From positions 1 through 64,000 of the forward strand of contig CAJQPO010000007.1 of the NCBI GenBank assembly GCA_905480225.1: a stretch of 64,000 bases of DNA, written 5' to 3'. Positions 17,961 to 27,394 of the stretch are shown piece by piece. A program made the translations under genes and the position numbers. The notes beneath the pieces were generated by a model. It saw only the letters and a program-made list of their open reading frames with translations. It had not been told where the DNA came from and ran no database searches. How positions within the stretch are numbered: position 1 is the stretch's first letter; each line of letters opens with the position of its first letter. The stretch is from an uncultured Flavobacteriales bacterium. Its GTDB lineage: Bacteria > Bacteroidota > Bacteroidia > Flavobacteriales_D > Parvicellaceae.

Positions 17961-20900
17961 ATGAAAAGATATTTACTCTTACTACTTGTTGTGTTTGTCG
18001 CACATCCAATCTTTTTTGCACAATCTAGACTTGCGAATATTAATGTCTCAACAACTTATCGTACACACAATTACGACTGTGGTTTGGGAGGAGATTTTTT
18101 TACAGATCCAGATCCGAGATATGATATTAGGGCGCAATATCTAAGTGGGGGAGTCGGAAGTGGATTGGTAGGTCCTCCAGTATTTTCTTTTGACGAAGAG
18201 CCTTGCAGTGGTTATGACTTTAGTCATACCATAATGGATGTTCAAGGAGTATGTGCGGACGAAGTTCAGATCAGAATTGAATGGTGGGAAGAAGATGGTG
18301 TTTTAGGAGGCTGTTGTGGGTCTTGTACCACTTATAACCCATCTGGCTGTACGAATAATGATGAAAATTATAATTTATTTAATCCAATACGTACGCTAAC
18401 ATCCATGCCAGAAGGTATCACAAATACGTATCAAGTGGCGGGTAATGATTTCACGGTTGATTACACTATTTTTTGGGAACGCGTTCCTACACCTACTTTG
18501 GATGCGGCATCAATTACGGCAGTTTGTGATGGTTCTTTGGCAAGCTTAATTGCAAACACTTCCCAAACGATTGCTGGTGCTGATTTTTATTGGTGGGATA
18601 ATTCATTTGGTACTGGCGTCCCAGTTGGATCTGGATCTACTTTTACTCCTACAGTAACAGGTTCTACTTCTTATTGGGTGGGATATTCTTTTTCTGCTCC
18701 TTTGTTTTGTAGAACGGATCTTTTACAAGTTGATGTATCTGTTCTACCTGCACCCATACCTTCAGCTCCTGGTGTTTCGGCGTGTGTCGGAACAGCCGCA
18801 ACTTTGTCGGCTTTTGAGGCTACTGCTGTTGATTACACTTGGTATTCTGATCCCGCAGGAACCATTGCAATAGGAACTGGCACTTCGTTCACTACTGGAA
18901 CGATAAGTGCAGACTCTACGTTTTATGTGGCTGCAAATCATTCAAATGGTTGTGAGAGTGCACTGGTGTCAATTTTGGTCTCTACGTTGAGCTTGTCTGG
19001 GGACCCAACTGCCATTAATGCCGCACCAACGGCATCTATTTGTCCGGGAGGGGGACCTGTTAACTTATCAGTACTCGGAGGTTCTTTAGGAGCTGGAGCT
19101 GATTGGCAATGGTATTCAGGAACATGTGGAGGTACTTCATCCGGTTCAGGCCTTTCGATTTCGGTAAGTCCTGCTGTGACAACAACTTATTATGCCCGGG
19201 CAGAAGGAACATGTGGTACAACCAATTGCGCATCATTAACGGTGGTAGTTGAGTCTCTTTCTACCGCAGCCACTGGAATTGCGGCTAATGATAGTTCTGT
19301 TTGCCCTGGTGATGCTGTAAACTTAAGTGTTGTAGGTGGCGTTTTAGGAACCAGCTCAGACTGGCAGTGGTATGGCTCAGCTTGTGGTTTAATTCCTCTT
19401 GGTTCTGGATTTTCAGTTGTTGTTAATCCGGTTGTTACATCAACGTATTATCTCCGTGCTGAAGGAAATTGCGATACATCGAGCTGTGTTTCATTAACTA
19501 TAAATGTTGAGAATATTGCAGCAGCAGCAGATTCTGCAACGGTTACAATTGATAACATTTGCCCGGGTGACACCAGTCAATTAGTTGCTCATTCTGCAGC
19601 GGTTTTGGGTGCGGGATATACCTGGGTATGGTACACCGGAGCGTGCGGTGCCGTTCCAGTTGGTATTAGTGATACGCTTGATGTTATGCCTACATCAACT
19701 ATGACTTATTACTTGAGGGCTGTTGGTACTTGTGGCTTTTCAAACTGTGAGACAACGACACTTACTGTTTTGCCAGGATCCATTGCGCCAACTGGTGTTA
19801 CAACGAACAACAACAATTTTTGCGAAGGTGATAGCGCTGTACTTACGGTAGTCGACGGAACGCTTGAAACCGGTGCGCAATGGACATGGTATGAAAACGC
19901 GTGTGGCGGCGCACCTGTAGGAACAGGCGCTTCAATTACAGTAATTCCTGGTAACACTACAACTTATTTTGTTAGGGCTGAAGGTGGCTCTTGTGGTAAT
20001 ACATCCTGTGCATCGATTATGATATCTGTATTTTCTATCAACACAATACTTATTGTCCCTTTTGATACGCTTTGCGCTCAATCTTCAAGTGCATTCAATC
20101 TATCTGGTGGTTTCCCAATTGGCGGGGTTTATGCCGGAACAGGAGTTTCAGGAACGGTTTTCGATCCTTCAGCAGCCGGTGCAGGTACGCATACAGTAAC
20201 CTATACTTACACGGATGGCAATGGTTGTGTTGACTCTGCAAGTCAAGATTTAGTTATTGAACTTGATAACGTTTCGCCAGCAGGTATTATGTCAACGGAT
20301 TCTATAATCTGTGACTCTACAGATTTGACATTGTATGTTGTAGGTGGTTCTCTTGCACCTGGCTCAGACTGGATTTGGTACCAGAATAACTGCGGAGAGA
20401 TTCAACTGGGTACAGGCGATAGTCTAATGGTTTCACCTGGGGTAACAACGACGTATTACGCCAGAGCTGAAGGTGGCGTTTGTGGACCATCTGAATGCGT
20501 CTCATTCACCGTAATTTTGTCGGAGGTGAGTGCTATGATGATTCCTTTTGAAGACATTTGTGAAGGAACAATTGTAAATTTAGAAAATGGTTTTCCAAAT
20601 GGAGGAACGTATTCAGGTTCTGGTGTTTCTGGAGGTACATTTAATCCTACTGTCGCTGGTTTAGGTGTCCACACAATCAGTTATTTATATACGGACAACT
20701 ACGGATGTTCCGACCTGGCTACAGCAAACGTAACGGTTTCTACAAATCCTTTAACTGCAAGTGCAGAAATTTCGTCTGAACCCTGTGCTGAGGGTGGAGT
20801 AACGATTACGGTTTCTCCTCTAGGTGGTACAGGTTTTTACAACTACTTCTGGTCTGATGGCACATTTGAAAATCCATATCATTACGCACCAGTTGGAACT

Positions 20901-21233
20901 TATTCTGTAGTTGTATCAGATGGTACTAATTGTTCTGTACAGCTATCCAATATTGAAATTTCGGATGAATTAGGTTGTGTAGAAGTTCCTAATTCATTTA
21001 CGCCAAACGGAGACGGTATGAATGATACCTGGAATTTAAATTTCAATGGAAACAATGATGTCAGCTTACAAGTTTATTCTAAATGGGGGAAGCTCGTTTT
21101 TGAAACAAAGAGCCCAACGATTCAATGGGATGGTCAGTACGGTGGCGATGACCTTCCATCAGGGACCTATTATTATGTTTTGAAATTAGATGATTCTGTA
21201 GATCAAAATGGTCCGTTAACCATTGTAAGGTAA
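17961..21233 (+). CDS. Large T9SS-exported adhesin-like protein with Ig-like repeats and type-B sorting domain
   Basis: 1090 residues: signal peptide (1-21), a Cys-rich N-terminal region (to about 180), then about eight Ig-like/PKD-like beta repeats of roughly 85 residues. Each repeat has a conserved Cys pair and a D-W-x-W-Y strand (for example GADWQWYSGTCGG) and ends in TYYxRAEG. The last ~84 residues form the gliding-motility/type-B T9SS sorting domain, starting VEVPNSFTPNGDGMNDTWNL near 1007. Such proteins cross the outer membrane through T9SS and stay at the surface or are released. The PorP/SprF-family gene 22 bases downstream is the usual partner of type-B cargo. Confidence 0.87.
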   Translation: MKRYLLLLLVVFVAHPIFFAQSRLANINVSTTYRTHNYDCGLGGDFFTDPDPRYDIRAQYLSGGVGSGLVGPPVFSFDEEPCSGYDFSHTIMDVQGVCADEVQIRIEWWEEDGVLGGCCGSCTTYNPSGCTNNDENYNLFNPIRTLTSMPEGITNTYQVAGNDFTVDYTIFWERVPTPTLDAASITAVCDGSLASLIANTSQTIAGADFYWWDNSFGTGVPVGSGSTFTPTVTGSTSYWVGYSFSAPLFCRTDLLQVDVSVLPAPIPSAPGVSACVGTAATLSAFEATAVDYTWYSDPAGTIAIGTGTSFTTGTISADSTFYVAANHSNGCESALVSILVSTLSLSGDPTAINAAPTASICPGGGPVNLSVLGGSLGAGADWQWYSGTCGGTSSGSGLSISVSPAVTTTYYARAEGTCGTTNCASLTVVVESLSTAATGIAANDSSVCPGDAVNLSVVGGVLGTSSDWQWYGSACGLIPLGSGFSVVVNPVVTSTYYLRAEGNCDTSSCVSLTINVENIAAAADSATVTIDNICPGDTSQLVAHSAAVLGAGYTWVWYTGACGAVPVGISDTLDVMPTSTMTYYLRAVGTCGFSNCETTTLTVLPGSIAPTGVTTNNNNFCEGDSAVLTVVDGTLETGAQWTWYENACGGAPVGTGASITVIPGNTTTYFVRAEGGSCGNTSCASIMISVFSINTILIVPFDTLCAQSSSAFNLSGGFPIGGVYAGTGVSGTVFDPSAAGAGTHTVTYTYTDGNGCVDSASQDLVIELDNVSPAGIMSTDSIICDSTDLTLYVVGGSLAPGSDWIWYQNNCGEIQLGTGDSLMVSPGVTTTYYARAEGGVCGPSECVSFTVILSEVSAMMIPFEDICEGTIVNLENGFPNGGTYSGSGVSGGTFNPTVAGLGVHTISYLYTDNYGCSDLATANVTVSTNPLTASAEISSEPCAEGGVTITVSPLGGTGFYNYFWSDGTFENPYHYAPVGTYSVVVSDGTNCSVQLSNIEISDELGCVEVPNSFTPNGDGMNDTWNLNFNGNNDVSLQVYSKWGKLVFETKSPTIQWDGQYGGDDLPSGTYYYVLKLDDSVDQNGPLTIVR

Positions 21234-21255
21234 TTTAACGCTAAAACTCAATAAT

Positions 21256-22203
21256 ATGATAAAGGTAGTTTTAATAGCATTTGTTTTTATTCTGACATCG
21301 TCAGTTTGGAGTCAACAAATCTCCATGTACAGTCAATATATGTTTAACCAGTTTTCAATCAACCCTGCTGTTTCTGGGTCTGAAATGTATGCTCCAGTAG
21401 CTTTAAGTTTTAGAAGGCAATGGGCGGGCATGAAAAATGCACCAGTTACCCAAACCTTATCTGCTCACTCTTTTATGGGCGAGTCAATGGGAATTGGGGC
21501 CAATATTTTTAACGATGTTTCTGGTCCAACTCGTCGAACGGGTTTGAGCGCTGCGTACAGTTATCACATTTCGGTAAGCGACCATTCAAAATTGTCATTT
21601 GGTGTTGCTACCCACATTACACAGTTTGTTTTAGATAGGGATAAATTGATTACAGAATTGCCGAACGATATTGCTATTCTTAATCAAACGAGTAACGAAT
21701 TAGTACCAGATTTTACTTTTGGTCTGTATTGGTATGGTGAAAATCATTTTGTAGGTTTTTCTGCTTTGAACCTATTGGAAAGTAAAAATGACCTGTTTGA
21801 TATAACCACTCCGGTCACCAATACCTTAGATCGGGCGTTTTATTTTAGTGGAGGTTATCGGTTTAAGGTGGGGGAATCTTTTAAAATTGAACCTTCGCTA
21901 CTTTTTCGTTACATGTTAAATGCACCATTTCAATTGGATATCAATTCACGGTTTATTTTGAAAGAAAAGTATTGGCTGGGCTTTTCCTACAGGCTAAATG
22001 ATGCCTTTGTAACCATGTTAGGGGTAGATTTAGGTGCAATTTGTTTTGGGTATTCTTACGATTATACAATGTCTGACTTAGTAAATTACAATTCAGGTTC
22101 ACATGAGGTGTTTTTAGGTGTAAAAATGTTTAAAGGAGGTAAAGGTAAAACACCATGGCATAAGAGAAACCGACTGTATTCTTCGTATTCAAAAGGAACT
22201 TGA
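21256..22203 (+). CDS. PorP/SprF family type IX secretion outer-membrane protein
   Basis: 315 residues with a signal peptide (1-19) and the family hallmark at the mature N-terminus, QQISMYSQYMFNQFSINPAV, then a beta-barrel pattern with SFRRQW (53-58). PorP/SprF proteins are membrane anchors or export partners for type-B sorted cargo; many paralogues occur per genome, each often beside its own cargo gene. Here the large adhesin lies directly upstream and the PorE-like gene directly downstream, so this one probably serves that adhesin. Confidence 0.9.
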   Translation: MIKVVLIAFVFILTSSVWSQQISMYSQYMFNQFSINPAVSGSEMYAPVALSFRRQWAGMKNAPVTQTLSAHSFMGESMGIGANIFNDVSGPTRRTGLSAAYSYHISVSDHSKLSFGVATHITQFVLDRDKLITELPNDIAILNQTSNELVPDFTFGLYWYGENHFVGFSALNLLESKNDLFDITTPVTNTLDRAFYFSGGYRFKVGESFKIEPSLLFRYMLNAPFQLDINSRFILKEKYWLGFSYRLNDAFVTMLGVDLGAICFGYSYDYTMSDLVNYNSGSHEVFLGVKMFKGGKGKTPWHKRNRLYSSYSKGT

Positions 22204-22227
22204 ATTAATTCAAAATAACCATCAAAC

Positions 22228-24666
22228 ATGAAGATTTATTTTCTTCAACTTTTTATTGCCTTCGGCATCGTTTCATCATCTTTTGCTCAATTAAAAGAAG
22301 CGAATGACCTATTCGATAATTTCGAATATAGAGAGGCGATTAAGTACTTTGAAAGTGTAGGAAATTTAGACGAAGAAAATAGACTGAAATTGGCTTTTTG
22401 TTATTTCAGGATACACGATTTTAAAAATGCTCATTTTCAATTTTCAAACGTTATTTCAACGGAAGGAATAAGTCCAATTAATTACCATTTTTATGGGATA
22501 TGCTTAAAAAATATTGGAAGATTTGACGAGGCAAGGGTTTGGTTTCTGCGTTATCAAAAGTTGGACTCACTTGATTTTTTTAACAACTTAAATTTAGAAG
22601 AACTCGAATTTCAGGAAAGCCAGTACCTTGCCCCTGAACGATTAGAGTTGATTAATCTAACTGCTATTAATAGTGGTCTATCGGAATTTTGTCCTCGTTA
22701 CTTTAAAGATGGGTTTATTTATTGTGATGAGGTCAAATTTGATGAAAGCAATAAAAGACCACATATAGATTATGGAAATGATAGCTTAGATATTGATGCA
22801 TTAGAATATGGCTCAGCAGAACGGCCTTTGGCAGAGTTGTATTATGTTCCTATTACGGGTGACATGCATGGTTCTCCTACATTAATGGCTGAAGATGATC
22901 ATTTTCATATAGGTGATTTTGATATTGATGAAATTACTGGTGAAATTTACTTTACTAAAATTGATTTATTAAATAAGTGGAATCCTCAAGCACGGAGTCA
23001 TCCCCGTCTTTTTAAAGCCAAGTTTGATACTGTCAATAAAAAGCTGGTTGATGTAAAAAAAGTAAAGATCAAGAAACTGCATGACGAAGACGGTTCGGGA
23101 CATCCAACCTTATCTGCAGACGGAAATAGGATGTATTTTTCGTCTAATCGCCCACATGGATATGGTGGTTCTGATTTGTATTACACTAAAAAATTGCCAA
23201 ATGGCAATTGGGATGAGCCCATTAACTTGGGAGACCAGGTTAATACCCCTGGAGATGAACTGTACCCTTATTTATTCAAGGATAGTTGTTTGTATTTCTC
23301 TTCTAATGGGCACATAGGTTTTGGTGGCTTGGATTTATTCAAAGTTTTGGTTGACAGTTCTGAGGCGAGTAAAAGAGAAATTCTTCCAAAACCTCTCAAT
23401 TCCGAATCTGATGATATTGGTTTATTACTGAATGAAAACAATACCGATGAGGGATTTGTAGTCTCGAATAGATTTCATGGTGGATTTGGTGACGATGACA
23501 TGTTTAGGTTTAAATTGAAGCTAGACGATTCATATGTGCAGGGGGTGGTAAGAAATGAAGATGGTTCGGTAGCGTCAAATGCATTAGTTAAGTTGTTAGG
23601 TATAGATGGACATGAAATTCAGCAACTCAAGACTGATAAAAATGGGAAGTACTTTTTTGATCTTGATTCGAATGAAACTTATCATTTAATTGCTACCACG
23701 AATGGACATGTCGCAAAAAAGCAAATCACACTAGGTCCAGATTGGAATAGCAAGGATCCTCTTGATTTAACCTTAATGCCAGCTCCAACTGTACAAGGTT
23801 TTGTGTTGGATGAGGCTGGTGAAATAGTTACGAGTGCAATAGTAAACTTATTAGATGATAGCGGGAATTATTTAGTTCAAACCGCTACAGATAATGAGGG
23901 AAGATATCAATTGGCACTGGATGAGAATAAAAAATATACCGTTGTTGCAAGAATTAAAGGTTTTCAAGGAGAAATAAAAGTATTGACGGATGATACATGG
24001 GATACTAATCAGGATTCTAATATTACTATGGTACCGACAGAATTGGTGCAAGGGGTAGTTTCTGATTCCACAGGTAAACCGATACCAGGAGCTTTGGTCA
24101 AATTACTTAACAACAAGGGTGTTGAAATTGGTCAAATAAAGACAGATAGTAATGGGTTTTATACGTTCACAGTGCCACCGGGAAATTATCAGCTTGTTGC
24201 GAGTATTAATGGATTAGGTGCTAAAGAGAATATTGTAATAGGTGAAAACTGGGATGGAGATAATTATTTGAATTTGGTTCTACTTCCTATGGCTACAGTT
24301 CAGGGTACCGTATTTGATATTGACGGCCTACCTGAGGCCAATTCAAAAATATTTCTTTACGATGAAAACGGTACTGTTCTTGTTCAATCTTGGACAGATG
24401 AAAATGGTAAATATCAATTTGTATTAACGGCAAATAGTAACTATGACATTGTTGCAGAAAAAGAAAACCTAAAGGGTAGTGTTCAAGTGGCAACAAATGA
24501 TTCTTGGGATAATCATAAAGTGACAGACATTCATTTAACGAATACAACGGTTGTTTCCGGAATCATATTGGATAATGATGGTAATCCGGTGGAAGGTGCA
24601 ACGGTTAAATTGTATGATGATAACGGTAATTTAATCGCAACGGTTAAGACAGGTGCAAATGGTTAA
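22228..24666 (+). CDS. PorE-like T9SS-associated protein, N-terminal part (ends at a premature TAA)
   Basis: 812 residues before the stop: signal peptide (1-20), TPR-like helices (about 25-130), a PD40/WD40-like beta-propeller (about 140-430; signatures GHPTLSADGNRMYFSSNRP and SSNGHIGFGGLDLF), then carboxypeptidase-regulatory-like (CRD) repeats. The order TPR, propeller, CRD, OmpA matches PorE of Porphyromonas, which tethers T9SS parts to peptidoglycan. The TAA at 24664-24666 falls inside CRD repeat 5, where an earlier repeat reads GGT AAA TAT (Gly-Lys-Tyr) at the same place; here it reads GGT TAA TAT. The frame continues without change to 25431, so the intact gene would be 1067 residues. Confidence 0.85.
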   Translation: MKIYFLQLFIAFGIVSSSFAQLKEANDLFDNFEYREAIKYFESVGNLDEENRLKLAFCYFRIHDFKNAHFQFSNVISTEGISPINYHFYGICLKNIGRFDEARVWFLRYQKLDSLDFFNNLNLEELEFQESQYLAPERLELINLTAINSGLSEFCPRYFKDGFIYCDEVKFDESNKRPHIDYGNDSLDIDALEYGSAERPLAELYYVPITGDMHGSPTLMAEDDHFHIGDFDIDEITGEIYFTKIDLLNKWNPQARSHPRLFKAKFDTVNKKLVDVKKVKIKKLHDEDGSGHPTLSADGNRMYFSSNRPHGYGGSDLYYTKKLPNGNWDEPINLGDQVNTPGDELYPYLFKDSCLYFSSNGHIGFGGLDLFKVLVDSSEASKREILPKPLNSESDDIGLLLNENNTDEGFVVSNRFHGGFGDDDMFRFKLKLDDSYVQGVVRNEDGSVASNALVKLLGIDGHEIQQLKTDKNGKYFFDLDSNETYHLIATTNGHVAKKQITLGPDWNSKDPLDLTLMPAPTVQGFVLDEAGEIVTSAIVNLLDDSGNYLVQTATDNEGRYQLALDENKKYTVVARIKGFQGEIKVLTDDTWDTNQDSNITMVPTELVQGVVSDSTGKPIPGALVKLLNNKGVEIGQIKTDSNGFYTFTVPPGNYQLVASINGLGAKENIVIGENWDGDNYLNLVLLPMATVQGTVFDIDGLPEANSKIFLYDENGTVLVQSWTDENGKYQFVLTANSNYDIVAEKENLKGSVQVATNDSWDNHKVTDIHLTNTTVVSGIILDNDGNPVEGATVKLYDDNGNLIATVKTGANG

Positions 24667-25062
24667 TATCAGTTTACCCTAGATAGAGATGAAAATTATC
24701 AAATAGTAGCAAGTATCGATGGATTTGAAGGTGTAGCAAATATTTTTACGGGGGATAATTGGAACGAAGATCATATCGTACAGATTAATCTGCTGCCTGC
24801 TGGAACTCCTACAAAAGGATTGGTGTTGGACAATAAAGATGGTAAAGGTATAGAAGGGGTGAAAGTGACACTAATTGACAACGAATCTGACAGTAAAATC
24901 ATTTTATTCACGAACAATAATGGCCTCTTTGATCTTGCATTATCTCAGAATAAAAGCTACACCCTGAATTTAGATAAGGAAGGCTATTATCCTAAATCAA
25001 TCATCGTAAATGCAGGGGAAAAGCTTCCCGAAGTAATTGATTTAAACAAAGAGTATGATTTG
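23533..25062 (+). repeat. Six tandem ~255-base coding repeats (CRD domains)
   Basis: Repeat units start near 23533, 23788, 24043, 24295, 24550 and 24808, spaced 255, 255, 252, 255 and 258 bases. Each encodes ~85 residues beginning V-x-G-x-V and containing D-x-x-G-x-Y and a DxW motif. The units are diverged at the base level but in register, so they arose by old tandem duplication. The premature stop lies in unit 5. Confidence 0.8.
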
Positions 25063-25431
25063 GCTATGGATTATGCAGGCTATGACGTAAATAAGATTTA
25101 TTTCGATTATGATAAATCGACTTTAACTGAGGAGTCCTTAGAACAATTAGATAAACTTGTGGAGACCATGAAAGAAAACGTGAATGCGCTACTATTTATC
25201 AAATCATATGCGGATTGCAGAGGACCTGACAAATACAATACAAGTTTGTCTTGGCTCAGGAGCAAAGCGGTTAAGGAATACTTAGTCAATAAAGGAATTG
25301 AGCCAGAAAGAATTGGAACCAAATCAATGGGTGCGACGAATTTTGTAAACAATTGTATTCAACCAGCGGATTGCACGGAAAAAGAACATGCTGTTAACCG
25401 GCGATCAGAATTTGAGATTAAGTTCAAGTAA
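24667..25431 (+). pseudogene. C-terminal part of the PorE-like gene (CRD remainder and OmpA domain), downstream of the premature stop
   Basis: In frame with 22228-24666 and directly after its TAA. It encodes the rest of CRD repeat 5, repeat 6 (from about 24808) and an OmpA_C-like peptidoglycan-binding domain (IYFDYDKSTLTEES, from about 25096, with a NRRSEFEIKF end). There is no convincing start; the first possible one, TTG at 24820, falls inside repeat 6 and has no signal peptide, so it is unlikely to be a separate gene. Without read-through the OmpA anchor would be lost. Either a real nonsense mutation or a sequence error. Confidence 0.75.
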
Positions 25432-25479
25432 GATTCAACATCTACAAGAAAACTTAAAGTGTCGAACAGACAAGTGTAG

Positions 25480-25866
25480 TCAGTTAAACTTATAGGGAAT
25501 AACCAGCTTAAATTCAGGAATACGAGCTTTAAAATGCTCTTCAGAATTCAGATTAATAAAGAAATAAGCACCACTCATGGATCCATAATCAGTATGTAAA
25601 TTACACGATGATTCGTATTCATGTGTCCCTCCTGGTCTAATAATAGGCCTTAAACCAACAACGCCGTCTCCTTCAATTTTTCTATTTTCTGCCATAGAAT
25701 CTTTAATGAACCACGATCTTTTCACTAATTGTACAGGGAATTCATTGGTGTTATTTATAGAAATTTTGTACGAAAACAAGTAAAGGTTGTTTTGAGGATT
25801 GGAGTACCGTTCTTGGTACATCGTCACTACACTTATTCTAATGCCTTGATCTATATCAGTGATCAT
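25480..25866 (-). CDS. apaG: ApaG domain protein
   Basis: 128 residues, the full length of ApaG. Family features: beta-sandwich opening (GIRISVVTMYQERYSNPQNN), VQLVKRSWFIKD (54-65), the GVVGLRPIIRPG loop (78-89) and MSGAYFF near 108. ApaG/FBXO3-like domains are immunoglobulin-like; the gene was first linked to cobalt/magnesium tolerance in Salmonella, and the molecular role remains unclear. It converges with the PorE-like gene (48 bases between stops). Confidence 0.9.
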   Translation of the reverse strand: MITDIDQGIRISVVTMYQERYSNPQNNLYLFSYKISINNTNEFPVQLVKRSWFIKDSMAENRKIEGDGVVGLRPIIRPGGTHEYESSCNLHTDYGSMSGAYFFINLNSEEHFKARIPEFKLVIPYKFN

Positions 25867-25924
25867 AAAACAATTATAATGAAAAAATGTATTTGGAAGT
25901 CTTATTTTATTTAAAAAATAAAAG

Positions 25925-27265
25925 TTAGCGCCTCAATGAATTAAATTTTTTAACGCCAATCAGTCTTTCATATCTTTCTGATGGCTCATTATAATATACA
26001 TATATCGTGTAGTCATTCTCCGTTTCGTAATGAGTGCCTTCAATAAATCGAATTATTCCGGCAGTTTCATTGTCTTTTAATAAGGCATATTGATAGTTGT
26101 AGTAACCTTGTTTTAGATAAATATCTGCTTCGTAAAAACCGCGCTCATTGTTGTAAATCAATTTATATTCGTCTTTAAATTTCCAATCTGAAAGCGCACC
26201 GAAAATAAATAGGTCACCCCCTCCAATTTGTTCTGGATATTTTAATCTAAACTGCACAAATCCATAATCACCATCGAGATCGGGGTCGTTACCATCTTCA
26301 CAGTCCACAACAAATTTTCCATTTAACTCACTTGATGAGTAGTAATTTTTATAGGTTCGTTTGATGTCAGTTTTTAAATAAATAAAATTGGTTGTGTCAT
26401 TTTTACTGTAATCTAAAACGTTAATTGAATTGTAGTTAAAGCTTTTAAAGTCAAAAAATCGAAATTCATTGTTGCCGTCAAAAACATTCTTTTCATCATA
26501 ATCATAAACCAATTCCTTGTCTTTGATAAAAATGGGCTTTAAATCAGTTATTAGGTTGTCAATTCTTCCATTCTGTTGTAGAACCACTTTCAAATTTGAA
26601 ATGGGATTAATTATGGGGGTTGCACCATAAATCAATGTGAAATCAATCTCTTGTCGGTAATCTCTATCCATAACCGTACTCGCAGGTTTAATTCTTGGAT
26701 TGATTGTGATTCCATTTTCTGTAACCATGAAGCGTTTTGTTAGTATGGGCTTTTCTTGGTCGTTTTCTTCGAAAAGATAAAAGATGTAATTGCCTGATTT
26801 CGTTAATTTCACATCTTCATTAGGAAAGGTGAATTCGTAGTGAACAAACTTTTGCAGCGTGTTAAAAGAAAAATTATAATTCGAAATGTAGTTGTCGTAA
26901 AATCCGCTGAGGAACTCCGTTTCCATCAAGTCGCTGGGTTCCCAGCTACTAGAGCAATGAATTACAGTGTAATTATAATCTCTGATTTCTCCTTGTAGAT
27001 CGTCAAAACCCAGAATCAATTGTTCATTCGAGTAAAGGGCGAGTATGTTGTCGGAAATTGGTGAATGAGGTTGATGCAGGGTCACTGTTTTGATATAAGG
27101 CACATAGGTATGGTCCTCATAGCGAATGGTATTATCATCAAAATACAAATCTTGCTCATCCGCTATACTTACGCGTTTCTTTATTTTTGATTTTTTTTGC
27201 GCGTGTAGTCCGATAAAGCACGTTGCGAATAAAATAAACAGCAGGTATTTTGTGATGTGGATCAT
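25925..27265 (-). CDS. Type IX secretion system plug-like protein (DUF5103)
   Basis: 446 residues with a signal peptide (1-22, then a Lys-rich stretch). DUF5103 proteins are beta-rich; visible here are an N-terminal domain with GFDDLQGEIRDYNYTVIHCS (about 91-110), a middle domain, and a C-terminal carbohydrate-binding-like module (FIFGALSDWKFKDEYKLIYN). In Flavobacterium johnsoniae the plug protein closes the periplasmic side of the SprA translocon when no substrate is engaged. It lies next to the T9SS genes but on the opposite strand, transcribed away from the nqr operon. Confidence 0.82.
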   Translation of the reverse strand: MIHITKYLLFILFATCFIGLHAQKKSKIKKRVSIADEQDLYFDDNTIRYEDHTYVPYIKTVTLHQPHSPISDNILALYSNEQLILGFDDLQGEIRDYNYTVIHCSSSWEPSDLMETEFLSGFYDNYISNYNFSFNTLQKFVHYEFTFPNEDVKLTKSGNYIFYLFEENDQEKPILTKRFMVTENGITINPRIKPASTVMDRDYRQEIDFTLIYGATPIINPISNLKVVLQQNGRIDNLITDLKPIFIKDKELVYDYDEKNVFDGNNEFRFFDFKSFNYNSINVLDYSKNDTTNFIYLKTDIKRTYKNYYSSSELNGKFVVDCEDGNDPDLDGDYGFVQFRLKYPEQIGGGDLFIFGALSDWKFKDEYKLIYNNERGFYEADIYLKQGYYNYQYALLKDNETAGIIRFIEGTHYETENDYTIYVYYNEPSERYERLIGVKKFNSLRR

Positions 27266-27283
27266 GTTTATTAGTTTAGATTC

Positions 27284-27298
27284 ATTCTAAATTAGAAT
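27284..27298. repeat. 15-base palindrome before the DUF5103 gene
   Basis: ATTCTAA-A-TTAGAAT is a perfect palindrome with a single central base, 19 bases upstream of the DUF5103 start codon, within the 129-base divergent region shared with nqrA. It could be an operator for either gene; no regulator is suggested by the neighbours. Confidence 0.3.
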
Positions 27299-27394
27299 AA
27301 TAACGTTCTTAATGCATTCTATTATACACGCTAGTGCCAACAAATTTATAATTTTACGGCCTCTTAAACTTTGTTTTAAATTAAGAAATCAACT

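Noticed and set aside
23533-25062. CRISPR or IS repeat
   Set aside because: The regular ~255-base repeats are diverged coding units for CRD domains, in one reading frame; there are no spacers, terminal repeats or cas/transposase genes.
24820-25431. A separate OmpA-family gene starting at TTG 24820
   Set aside because: The start lies inside CRD repeat 6, has no signal peptide, and the frame is continuous with 22228-24663 except for one TAA, so it is the tail of the PorE-like gene.
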